Positions 1 to 8,800 of a DNA stretch of 11,024 nt are shown one piece after another. The stretch comes from Euperipatoides rowelli (Eukaryota; Onychophora; Udeonychophora; Euonychophora; Peripatopsidae). Location: the NCBI GenBank assembly GCA_003024985.2, contig PXIH01S0018755.1; one strand, 5' to 3'. Position 1 is the stretch's first letter. Each line of letters starts with the position of its first letter. The notes under the pieces are model-generated. The model searched no databases. It was not told the DNA's origin and saw only the letters and a list, made by a program, of their open reading frames with translations. Both the position numbers and the translations under genes were made by a program.

Positions 1-525
1 TTATTTTAAATCATAATTTATTAATAAAATAATTGTAACAATGTAAGCAAGCAAGGGTACTTAACTAGAATGAGTTTCCACATATTATGATGAAAATATT
101 CATTCCCTGATGAGACTTCCAAAATAATAATATATTTTAAAAATTGACTAGGCTTTATATATTTTATAAGCTTATTTTGCCTTCATAAAAACTTGTTTCT
201 GTTGTTAATTCTAGCCTTTTATTTTTATTTTTTTTTATTCTTTGTCATATCACTGAGTTGAAAGATTAGGCAGAGAAGACATCTAGTCTTAATAAATTCT
301 CGTAAGTAAATCCCGTAAGTAGCAAACCAATCAAGTTTGAGGAAACATGCACAGTGGTTGGAAAAGCCCTAGCATGGTCAGCAAATAGATTATAACTGTT
401 TGTTGAATATTGATTGTTTACACTCCTGTGAAAAGAAAAGATGTTATGCCCTCAAATTTACAAATTATGAGTACACATCATGCTGTTTTGTTCATTTAAA
501 AAAATGACCGCAATTATGACATGTT

Positions 526-552
526 AGTTAGCTTTAATAAATGCAGCTAACT
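526..552. repeat. Inverted repeat, 8-bp arms, 11-nt loop
   Basis: The arm AGTTAGCT (526-533) is followed after 11 bases by its exact reverse complement AGCTAACT (545-552). Allowing a 2-nt bulge, ATG (521-523) and CAT (553-555) extend the pairing. A function is not evident. In DNA this AT-rich some short inverted repeats are expected by chance, although this one includes GC pairs. Confidence 0.5.
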
Positions 553-1501
553 CATCTACAGTATAATAAAAGTGTTTCACCAAAATTATCATGGGCATGC
601 TTTGCTGACGATTCGATATTTGACTTTGTATTTAGAGAAGGGGTACTGTATATATAACAATGCCTTTTTTTAATAAAAAAAAACTTATTTTAAATCTTTT
701 TCAGAAACCATGTAAATTAAATTGTTGATTAATAATTTATTTGATCTCATTTTATAGGCACTATAAATGAATAAAAAAAGATTTAGGCTAGTCTATAATT
801 CTACAGGTAGTAGCTGTAGTGTAATATAATTATGTTTAATTTTTTATTTTAATTCATAAGATAAATTAATTTTAATATAACTATGATTTAATTAATTACT
901 TTTGTTTGTGTAAAAAAAAAAAAGGAAAAATTGTAGAATAGGCTACATTTTTTTTTTTTTAAATATTAAAGCGTAAATTTAGGTAGGATGGATAATCTTG
1001 TGATAAAATTACTAACTGGTTTTGGCCTGTTCGGTAGATTAACCGGTTACCTGGAAAATTGACTCAACCCTAATGCCTAAACACCCTTCCTCATTTATTG
1101 TTCCATTTTGAAAATCACCAATCTTTTTATTTATTTATTATGCAATTTTACTTTAAAAATAGATCATTGTTTCTTCAGGGAAATGATATTCATAGATTCT
1201 AACATAAAAATGTTAGGAGCAACATATTTTAAAACTTTCTAAGAAAAGTCAAATTTTTATTAGAAATAAAAGATTTCATCAGCAAACCTACAAAAAAATA
1301 GACATATATCAAAGACATTTAAATTACTCACTGATCCAGAAATAAGACATGTAAAGTTAAGCAAGACTCTGATACTAAAATTAGGGATGAGAAGGTGATA
1401 AGGAGAAGGACATCTCTTCAAACATTTCAAGCATAGACTACTTCACTATCTTTGGTGTGCATTACCAAATATTCCTATCTTGAGCTCTTCTTTTTAATAT
1501 G

Positions 1502-1528
1502 GAGAATTCGCTGAAGTTAAGAATTCTC
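1502..1528. repeat. Inverted repeat, 8-bp arms, 11-nt loop
   Basis: GAGAATTC (1502-1509) and GAATTCTC (1521-1528) are exact reverse complements separated by 11 bases. It sits at the start of a pyrimidine-rich stretch. No role is visible, and it may be chance. Confidence 0.45.
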
Positions 1529-1771
1529 TTCTTCTTTCCCTTTCCATCAATCCTCAAGTGCCGTTAATAGTATAAGACATGCCTGGCATATTTCCATTTC
1601 CTCTTCCTTACTTCATCGAAAAGACTATAACTACCACCTCATCTTCTACACAATTCCTCATTTAAAGTCTCTGTATATTTTCAACATACACATCTTCATT
1701 TATTTTAAAACTAATTTTGTGATCAATACCCAATTGTGACATTATTGAAAAAAAATGTAGTAAGGGATATG

Positions 1772-1803
1772 CCAAGGCATGGGCTACAGGGTGACTGCCT
1801 TGG
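1772..1803. repeat. Hairpin in a small GC-richer block
   Basis: CCAAGGCA (1772-1779) pairs perfectly with TGCCTTGG (1796-1803) across a 16-nt loop, and a G-T pair can extend it outward. The surrounding block (about 1766-1835) is clearly richer in GC than its flanks and is followed directly by an A-rich repetitive tail (1836-1990). A GC-richer head with a hairpin and an A-rich tail is the general look of a short retroposed element. I see no tRNA A or B box, so this is only a suggestion. Confidence 0.45.
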
Positions 1804-1835
1804 TCATCATGATTTGGGAGGCACCCACACCAAGT

Positions 1836-1990
1836 CTAAAAACAATAGTTATTAAAAGAATAAGGTAAAAAAAAAATAAAGGGCAAAAAATGGATTGCTG
1901 GAGACTAAAAGAAATGGTTATTAAAAAAAATAATGGGAGAAAACGTACCCTGAAAACTAAAAAAAAAAAAATAAGGTAAAAAAAATGTAC
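1836..1990 (+). repeat. Degenerate A-rich tandem repeat, about 3 units
   Basis: Three similar stretches begin with CTAAAA at 1836, 1905 and 1957, spaced 69 and 52 bases apart. The first two share a TTATTAAAA motif downstream (near 1849 and 1918). The first and third share ATAAGGTAAAAAAAA (near 1860 and 1971). The array is A-rich on the plus strand. The long T-run at the end of a minus-strand open frame through this region comes from these A tracts, so that frame is not taken as a gene. Confidence 0.55.
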
Positions 1991-1999
1991 AAAATATTC

Positions 2000-2827
2000 A
2001 TTTTAAGGCCGCTACACCCTATTACATCCTGAGCCACTCCTGTGCATGTGGTTCCATGATTAAGATCTCTATTTTGATAGAAGACAATGCTAAAACCAGC
2101 ACAACTTCTAAATTCCCTTTTACACAAAAAAAAAATTAATAATCTAGTCATTCCAGTGAATACACCAAACAAAACATGAGTACTTTTATAAATTAAGAGT
2201 TATTAAAAAAAAAGCTTAAAAGAACCTTTTATAAAAGCTTCCAATCTATTCTAAAATTTATCGATTCATTTCTTTTTCATACACAAAAATGGTTAATAAA
2301 AATAGTTTTTTAATATTAAACTCGCAGCTTTTGTTCTTTAATGCTTACAAACAAATGATAATAGTAATCAAGATGTCTACTGCAATAATATTATATAATA
2401 ACAATTTTTGGAAGACTGAACAATTTCATTATTCATTCATACATAAAAAGTCAGGGACCGCAAATAAAAATAAAAAAATTTCACTTCAATTTAGTCTCTA
2501 GTTATTTCCGGTTTTAAAAACACATTACCTTTTAATATAAAAAGCTGAAAGGCAAAAACTAAACTTGAGGTTTGACCAAAAATAACATCAGCCCAAAATG
2601 AAAATAAAAATATTGTGATTTTTTTTTTACTGAAGCAGAATTTAAAAAAAAATCAATAAAATTTTGCCAGTTTATAAATTTTTTGGAGCGATCTTGGTAT
2701 TTTAAAATATATCTTAATAGTTATTTTTTAAAGACCAACTAAATTAAAAGCATACCAAATTTTCTTCAAATTGAGTTAATATCTCCATTGTTCGTTGATT
2801 TCTAATGATATCAAAGCACTCATCGAT
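2000..2827. other. AT-rich non-coding stretch
   Basis: I see no gene. There are short open frames on both strands (71 codons minus at 1957-2172, 70 codons plus at 2289-2501). Their products are Phe-, Lys- and Asn-rich in the way AT-rich noise is, and no recognisable motif occurs. Positions 2010-2110 are a little richer in GC but yield nothing identifiable. Confidence 0.65.
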
Positions 2828-2873
2828 GATCTGAGCAGGACATTAACGCTGATCTTTGCAGGACATTTATATA
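2828..2873 (+). repeat. Tandem duplication of 23 bp
   Basis: Unit 1 (2828-2850) and unit 2 (2851-2873) lie head to tail. They share GATCT and then GCAGGACATT, with 15 of the first 17 bases identical. Their last six bases differ (AACGCT against TATATA). This looks like an old local slippage or unequal-exchange duplication. No coding or regulatory role is evident. Confidence 0.6.
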
Positions 2874-3744
2874 TTTTTCGCAGACAGGCTCATTTTGCCA
2901 GATGTTCGACTTCAAATAAAAAAAAAGTCCTCTAAGTTGGAATTTAAAAAGGAAGAGTGATTGAAAATATAGCACAGGGGGCTGTAAAAGAAAAATCATT
3001 GTTCATTCATCTAATCTATCAATTACTTTCATGGAGTCATAAAAAATGGAAATATTTCAATATTACAGCTTAACATTTAGGGTTAGATCGCACATGTATT
3101 TGAGATGTGACGTTTCATACATGGAATGTTTCAAATGTCTTACAAGATCAGATGCTGGCTACTCTGACACAATTCATACAGACATATAATAATTAAATGG
3201 GTTCACCTAGTGAATACATGGTTGTATGCTTGCGCAATTTAATACAAATCATATTTGGTGCTGATATTCCAAGTTGAAAGATTTAAATTGTAAGTTGAAT
3301 ACAATTTTATTAATAATAGCTAAATTAAATCATTGTATGCAATAACAATGACAAATTATAATTATTAAAAGTAGCCTATACAGTATAAAATTATTGCACA
3401 TTCAAATATCAATCTATGAAAAATTATCCTGATAAAACACACACCTTGGCCATTCAAGATATCACTTGTAATTCCCTCACTAAACATGCACCCTAATCGA
3501 AGTAGTGAATCAATAAATCTGAAGGTACTGCATTTGCCATTTTTATTACAGTATGATTCACTTGTTTGAAATAAGCTCAGGGTATAATTATTGATTTACT
3601 ATATATAATTCGAGTTAGAGTTAACGGTTAAAAGATTAGACTGAAAAATGCAATGTGCAAACCTGAGTAAATGTATGCCAGTGAAGTTAGATAAGACAGC
3701 AGGTATGTAGAGGGTGTATATGTGATTTGTAGGTAATTGAGTTT
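2874..3744. other. AT-rich non-coding stretch
   Basis: I found no gene here. One weak structure is a 7-bp inverted repeat, TCATTGT (3330-3336) with ACAATGA (3345-3351), around an 8-nt loop. The words TACAGTA and TAGCCTA, which recur across the window, appear near 3370-3385. Stops are dense in all frames. Confidence 0.65.
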
Positions 3745-3756
3745 AGTAGGCCTACT
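3745..3756. repeat. Perfect 12-bp palindrome
   Basis: AGTAGGCCTACT equals its own reverse complement. It lies just left of the first copy of the duplicated segment. It contains the TAGGCCTA word, a longer form of the TAGGCTA/TAGCCTA words that recur in this window. Whether it marks a protein-binding site or is a common genome word cannot be told from one occurrence. Confidence 0.5.
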
Positions 3757-3762
3757 TAGTTT

Positions 3763-4188
3763 TTTAATAGAAGTTGGCTCTTTTTTTTCTTAGAGTGTTC
3801 ATTATAATTATGTGATGACACAGGGCAGTGGGGCACTTCATTTGATTGGCTAAATACAGTACTTTGATGATGTAGCTCGAAGGCTGGCTACAGACATTAA
3901 GAATTTTAATTCAGAACTGAAAAAAAAAATGATCACTAATATTATTAGTTTTGATTACAATGTTCCGATGTGTGGTTTATTTGTTAAATTGTTTTATTTA
4001 TTTTTTTACACATTATCCATATTACAAACATAATTACGAAACGTCAAAAATTACTTCAATAAGCAGGAATAAATAATGATAGGCAATAAATAAATAAAAA
4101 CACTATGTGGATTGTGGATATTTTGAAAACTATGATTCAGAATGGGCTGTGATGAAACTAGAAAATAAATCGACCAACGATAAAAACT
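3763..4188 (+). repeat. Duplicated segment, copy A
   Basis: This segment is matched in the same orientation by copy B (4746-5338). Collinear landmarks are a T-run ending TCTTAG (about 3781-3796), CATTATAATTAT, GATGACA-AGGG, and TTTGATTGGCTAAATAC (3841-3857) followed by TGATGATGTAGCTC. Further along come TTTATTTGTTAAATTG, CATAATTACGAAAC, TTTTGAAAACTATGA and GTGATGAAACTAGA. The left halves are offset by about 980 bases and the right halves by about 1150, because copy B has extra sequence in the middle. Stops interrupt every frame in both copies, so the conserved content is non-coding. It could be an old segmental duplication or two insertions of one repeat family. Confidence 0.85.
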
Positions 4189-4351
4189 AACAACACAAGT
4201 AGGTTATCTTAACTATAGAGCGAGCGTATACAGTATGCATCAAAATCTGCTATAACAATTCCCTGGCTTGATCTGGAGTTAATTATGTGATTATAACAAA
4301 GTTTATTAGATAAATACAGTTCTGCATGTTAAATTTTATGTAAATCAGGTC

Positions 4352-4380
4352 ACAAATAAATAAGTTGTGAATTTATTTGT
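4352..4380. repeat. Inverted repeat, 10-bp arms, 9-nt loop
   Basis: ACAAATAAAT (4352-4361) is followed after 9 bases by its exact reverse complement ATTTATTTGT (4371-4380). It lies between the two segment copies, outside the detectable homology. The arms are almost pure A/T, so chance is a real possibility. Confidence 0.5.
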
Positions 4381-4422
4381 AATGAAGTTTAGCTTTTATA
4401 TTTCACTAACATAGTTTTGTTT

Positions 4423-4450
4423 ACAATATGGCGGATGGCCTTCCGAGTCT
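4423..4450 (-). promoter_or_regulatory. Possible YY1-like plus ETS-like site pair
   Basis: Read on the minus strand, this short GC-richer spot contains CGGAAG followed within a few bases by CCGCCATATT. These resemble the ETS core (CGGAAG) and the YY1 site (CCGCCATNTT), which in animals often occur together near housekeeping promoters or around the start codon. On the plus strand an ATG at 4428 opens ATGGCGGATGGC, a typical animal start context, but the frame ends after 9 codons (TAA at 4455-4457) and no strong splice donor follows. The words are seen; promoter function is inference. No transcription unit is identified on either side. Confidence 0.22.
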
Positions 4451-4745
4451 TTCTTAAATTTTTGGACAGTCTTAAAGTTCGTAGACAAATTCACAGTTAT
4501 AAAATTAAGATGCCCATAAGATTTTACTTAATCAGGAACAAATCTGACAAAGTTCTGACATAGTTTACAAACATAAATAAAGTACTCTATAAGCTGATTT
4601 GTATGCCATTGGTGCTGTGATGTTTATACTGTAGTTGAAAGGTGTTGTGATTAGTTAGTGTAGATATGATAATAGGAAATAGAAAGGAGAGTCAGATTAT
4701 TTGGATAAAAAATGACAAAAAAAAATAGCAATGTAAACAAACACC

Positions 4746-5338
4746 AAAAATAGAAATTAGGTCTTTTTTTCTTAGATTCATAGATTGCCCATTATAATTA
4801 TCTGTGCATGTGTTTAACTGATTATGGCTGTCATAATAATTAGATGACATAGGGCTATTTGTTTGATTGGCTAAATACTTTNATGATGTAGCTCAAGGGC
4901 TGCTGCATATAACGTTAGAAATTCTGATTCAGCATTTAAAAATTGAAAATGGCTACTATATTTTTTTTTTTTTAAATTCCGAATTTAATTTTTATTCAAA
5001 TAAGAATTTTATAATACAGCATATTGATTATGTATAATCTGTAAAATCGTATACTATGTATAATCTGGTTAATAATTTTCTTTATTGTTCTGATGTGAGG
5101 TTTATTTGTTAAATTGTTTTATTTATTTTTTTAACGCATTTATTTATTTACAAACCCATTATATCAAAAAGCATAATTACGAAACATTAAAAATTACTAC
5201 ACTATGAAAGAATAAATAACAATGGCCAATAAATAAATAATAAAAATACAGTATGTAGTTAGTATTATTTTGAAAACTATTAACAGGGAGGGATGTGATG
5301 AAACTAGATGATTTTATACCATGGTAAGAATAAAAATG
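4746..5338 (+). repeat. Duplicated segment, copy B
   Basis: This is the second copy of the segment at 3763-4188, in direct orientation. The best-kept part is TTTGATTGGCTAAATAC (4862-4878) followed by ATGATGTAGCTC. In the right half the landmarks GGTTTATTTGTTAAATTG, CATAATTACGAAAC, CAATAAATAAATAA and GTGATGAAACTAGA recur in order. Copy B carries about 130 extra bases (about 4950-5080) that begin with a long T-run and contain TATGTATAATCTG twice (5029-5041 and 5055-5067). It also carries extra bases near 4790-4830. The ambiguous base at 4882 corresponds to a G in copy A. Many substitutions and indels imply an old duplication. Confidence 0.85.
5029..5068 (+). repeat. Short direct repeat inside copy B insert
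   Basis: TATGTATAATCTG occurs at 5029-5041 and again at 5055-5067, a 26-bp period. It lies in the part of copy B that is absent from copy A, so it arose in or arrived with that insertion. Confidence 0.6.
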
Positions 5339-5362
5339 ATCATCATAAAGACTAATCGAAAC

Positions 5363-5378
5363 CCGTCGAAATCGACGG
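5363..5378. repeat. Perfect 7-bp hairpin at the element end
   Basis: CCGTCGA (5363-5369) and TCGACGG (5372-5378) pair perfectly with two A residues between them. It holds four CpG dinucleotides in 16 bases, which stands out in a CpG-poor window. Its position near one end of the 5352-5805 element is what one expects of a subterminal hairpin. Confidence 0.7.
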
Positions 5379-5380
5379 TA

Positions 5381-5482
5381 ATTTTTTAGGGGGGGGGGGC
5401 AGAATTTTGTGTCATGTTTGAAACTATGAACACTCCCATGTTATTTGTTCCGCCCCCCCCCCCCCCAATCCCCCCAAAAAAT
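5381..5482. repeat. G-run/C-run foldback
   Basis: ATTTTTTA followed by 11 G (5389-5399) faces 14 C (5453-5466), AAT, six C (5470-5475), then AAAAAAT (5476-5482). The arms are near reverse complements, so the strand can fold into a long G-C stem with about a 50-nt loop. The G strand also has the run length needed for quadruplex formation. Run lengths of this kind are prone to sequencing and assembly error. Confidence 0.65.
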
Positions 5483-5524
5483 GGGCAAGTCTATTTTCAT
5501 TGCCTAAAATGACAGAATTCAACT

Positions 5525-5728
5525 GGGGCCCCCTAGCACCCCCATGTGATTCTAGACCTCTAGTGTAACCCAAATTTGCAATTTCAACTTAATCGGAGCA
5601 TTTTAAAAAATTTAGATTTTTGGGGCCCTCTTAGCACCCCAATGTGACCACCTAGGAACTTGACCTTTTATATATATATATTCTAGACCTCTACGGTAAC
5701 ACTAATTTCAAATTTCAACTTAATTGGA
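5525..5728 (+). repeat. Diverged internal duplication, two units
   Basis: Unit 1 (5525-5598) and unit 2 (5622-5728) share, in order, GGGGCCC, TAGCACCCC, ATGTGA, TTCTAGACCTCTA, GGTAAC or TGTAAC, and ATTTCAACTTAAT. Unit 2 contains about 33 additional bases between ATGTGA and TTCTAGACC, including an alternating TA run near 5670-5680. Unit 1 has either lost that piece or never had it. The arrangement is internal to the mobile-element block. Confidence 0.75.
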
Positions 5729-5809
5729 CAAACCATTCAATTTAAAGAGTTCGGAATGACAGATAGATACACAGAGAAACTTTGTTTTTTAATATAATAT
5801 AAATATACT

Positions 5810-8800
5810 GTATAAGTTATATGTTATTGGACATATTTATTTTTTATTTTTTACTATTACATTGAGGCACATTTTTCATTTTAAAATAACATTCATAGCA
5901 TCAGTTATCAAAAAATCAAGATGGCTTGGGAAGTGAATAACAGTAATTTTGGTAAACACTCCCCTAAATCTACAATGTAGTGTTACAAAATAGTGTGACA
6001 TGACCTATAATTATGATCATATACTGTATATACAAAGAAGATAATTCCCCCTCCCCATCATGTTGGAACATAATTAAAAGCTGGTTTATGCTAACAGCTG
6101 GCTAATAAAACAGTATTGTTCTCAATTATTATATTTTTTATTAATAAATAACTTTGATTTTGACTAAACACATGTGCATCGAGGTATTATACATTTACAA
6201 AATCATTTCAAATTCTATTCACCAAAATTTTATAGGTTTTTTTTTTTTTAAATCATAATTCAACTTAAAAAAATAATTTAACTAGAAATAAAATGAAATT
6301 AACAGTTGAATCTTCAGAGATATGGACGGGAATGACACATGCAATACATACACATATTTTTTTTTTAAATAAGTTATAAATTAATCAATTAAATGTGTAA
6401 ATTACAGGAACAAAATTATGCTAATTGTTTGAACATGAAGCTCAATAAAGAGATAAAATGAATAAAACATGTTTTTATAATTATTTCTTAATTTAAAATC
6501 TAATCACTGATTTGCGGAGAAAAATTTACAGCACTATTCATTTTTATTAAATTATTTTAAAAAAGACTTTCTAAATCCAATAACTTTTAAATGAAGTCTG
6601 GGTGAATTTGATTTTAGAATAAATATAATGATAAAACTAACAAGGGAGAGAGAATATAGATAAATTTTGTAAACATACATTTCCACACTTAAAATATAAT
6701 TCATTAAATATTTATTTTTAAGATTTTTCTATAAATTTTTTTTTTTTTTAAAAAAAAACCTTTATAAAGAATTAAAATTTTTATTATTTGTCATCTTAAA
6801 ATACCTGCAATTATGTGAAAAATCCTAAAAACTTCTAAATTATCATGTACTGTAATCTGTCCGTTTTTAAAAACAAAAAGGCTAAATTTTGATCAACTTA
6901 TTTATGATGAAATTATTTATGAACACTAAAAATTGAGATATTTTCTTGACTGTTGGATATTTTTATCTGATTTACAGTGGGTTTTTTTTTTAAAAAATAA
7001 ATCAATATTTGATAGTTTTACATATATGCTTTATGTAAACATGTATTGCTGGAAAGCTTTCTCAAAGTAGTACATTTTTTAGGGTATTTTAAAAAAATAC
7101 TGGAAGAGATTTTGGAGTTAACATAACTTACTTTTTTAAATTTAATCCTTATTTTTTATTATATTTAAAATTTTAAAAATCATTTAAGAATTCACAAAGT
7201 ATGGATTTAAAATACCTAGTACCTTTTCAGTGTTTTTTTTTTAAATTATTTTAGGGATGAAAGAGGATGGGAAGAGGGAAGAGAGAGATAAACAATACTG
7301 TGTAGTACTATTTGGGTCTCAATTGTGTAATATCCTCTTAAAAAAAAAAGATGTAGGCTATATACTTAATTAAGAATAAAACTAAAACAGTGCAAACCTG
7401 TCAAAATGAAAAGCAATTAAGCTTCTATGCTTTTGTTAATGTTATGATAGTCTGAAATAAAAAAATATTGATAAATGTGGAGGAGGGAAGAGGAGAAGTG
7501 ACAAATAATCAACTATTGTATTATGTATTAATAAGCTTTAGATTAGAAGATTTAGATCACTAGCTAAAAACATATACTAATACACTGTATTAGTATTATA
7601 AAATTATAACATTAATTTCAAAAATTATATGTTCTATTTATGGCATATTAAATCCACATTGGCATCAAGTAGCCTAAGGTAATAATTTAAATTAAAATCC
7701 TTAATCTGTAATAATATCAGAAAAAGTTGTTTCCAAATCATTTGCCTAGTTAACAAAGTTGTATCATAAAAGCATTTGAAACAACATCTCCACTGCTTAA
7801 AATAGTAAAATTAACATTAATTTTTTTTAAATATATAATGTATCCCAAATCAAAAAAAAAATAAGAACAAAAAAATAAGATTAAGCTGAAAAATCATTAT
7901 AAATTACAAATTAAAATTATTAAAAAAAAAAAAACTATTGTCAAAAGGACGGGGGGGGGGAGTAAACAGCTAACACAATAAAATTGTAAATTTATCAAAT
8001 TGAACAGCTATAAAATCAAATGGCTACTTTATAGATTGGCAGAGAAGCTCGAAAGCACCAGACAACCTGCCTAGTCAAAGTCAATATTATTTATAGCATA
8101 ATACTAAGGAATATGCAAACTATGACAAATGATTTAAAACAACTTTCACTGATGTTATTACGAACTAAGATTAAGGATTCTAACACAAATGAATACCCAA
8201 GGCCACCTGATAGCAGTGTGGATTAATATGTCATAAATCAGGGCTGTACAAAAATTATGCTTTGTGAATTAATTGCACTAGACCAAAAATGTTTACTGTA
8301 AATATTTTGCAAAAAGAAAAAATAGAATAATTTTTATTGCTTAAAAAAAAAATAAAGGAAGAAATAAAGCGGAGTATTGTCAGTTACACCACTTTGATTT
8401 TCAAAAGCTGTAAAATAACAATCAAGGAATTTAATGTTGGGTCTTATTTGTAATACTGTATTTATTTTAATTTTTGTTAGTCTATATCTTGAATATAGTT
8501 TTAGTTGATTTAGCCTTTTAAATGATTGAAATTATTTTCAATATCAGCATTACATTTTTTTTTATCATTATTATTGTGCAATGGGCAACAGATCAGCTAG
8601 AAGTCTGCTGGAACAGGTCTACTCCTCCCATTATTTTTCTAAAAGTAAGGGAAGCAAGCAAATTTAAATAAAATTTAAATGTCCAAAGTGAGCTGCTAAA
8701 ACAATAGGAAGGGCTAAATATAGAATTCAAATAGAATACACTTCGACTGGTATAGACAGAAATGATGGAATAATTAGACCAACTTGAAAATGGATACTCG

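Larger units (their letters stand above)
1..1740. other. AT-rich non-coding stretch
   Basis: I see no gene here. The sequence is AT-rich with many A and T runs (for example about 12 A near 911 and about 13 T near 949), and stops are frequent in all frames. Small structures inside it are an 8-bp inverted repeat at 526-552, a 10-bp palindrome at 1040-1049 and an 8-bp inverted repeat at 1502-1528. Positions 1420-1680 are pyrimidine-rich and slightly richer in GC, but I found no usable frame or splice pattern there. The stretch could be intron or intergenic DNA; the sequence does not distinguish these. Confidence 0.7.
4190..4745. other. Spacer between the duplicated segments
   Basis: This sequence separates copy A and copy B. 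It has no clear counterpart after copy B, so the duplicated unit appears to be only the segment itself. Apart from the inverted repeat at 4352-4380 and the GC-richer spot at 4423-4450, it is ordinary AT-rich sequence with no gene. Confidence 0.6.
5352..5805 (-). mobile_element. Decayed non-autonomous mobile element, Helitron-like
   Basis: Several features set this block apart: higher GC, a compact hairpin at the left end (5363-5378), a G11/C14 foldback, an internal diverged duplication (5525-5598 and 5622-5728) and a right end with GACAGATAGATACACAG followed by TTTGTTTTTTAATATAATAT. Read on the minus strand it begins with an AT-rich leader and AACAAAGTTTCTCTGTG. It ends with a hairpin followed by GTTTCGATTAGT. 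A subterminal 3' hairpin followed closely by CTRR-T is the known Helitron 3' end; here the end reads TTAG-T, one base off. The 5' TC is not visible. No transposase frame is present. A SINE-like or MITE-like origin is possible. The ends are approximate. Confidence 0.5.

Noticed and set aside
1957-2172. 71-codon minus-strand frame
   Set aside because: The product ends in a Phe run produced by the A-rich plus-strand repeat, has no recognisable domain, and its length is expected by chance in AT-rich DNA of this size.
2289-2501. 70-codon plus-strand frame
   Set aside because: The composition is Asn, Lys, Ile and Phe-rich in line with base composition. There is no motif, signal peptide or neighbour that supports it.
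4428-4457. First coding exon starting ATGGCGGATGGC
   Set aside because: The frame stops after 9 codons and no convincing splice donor precedes the stop.
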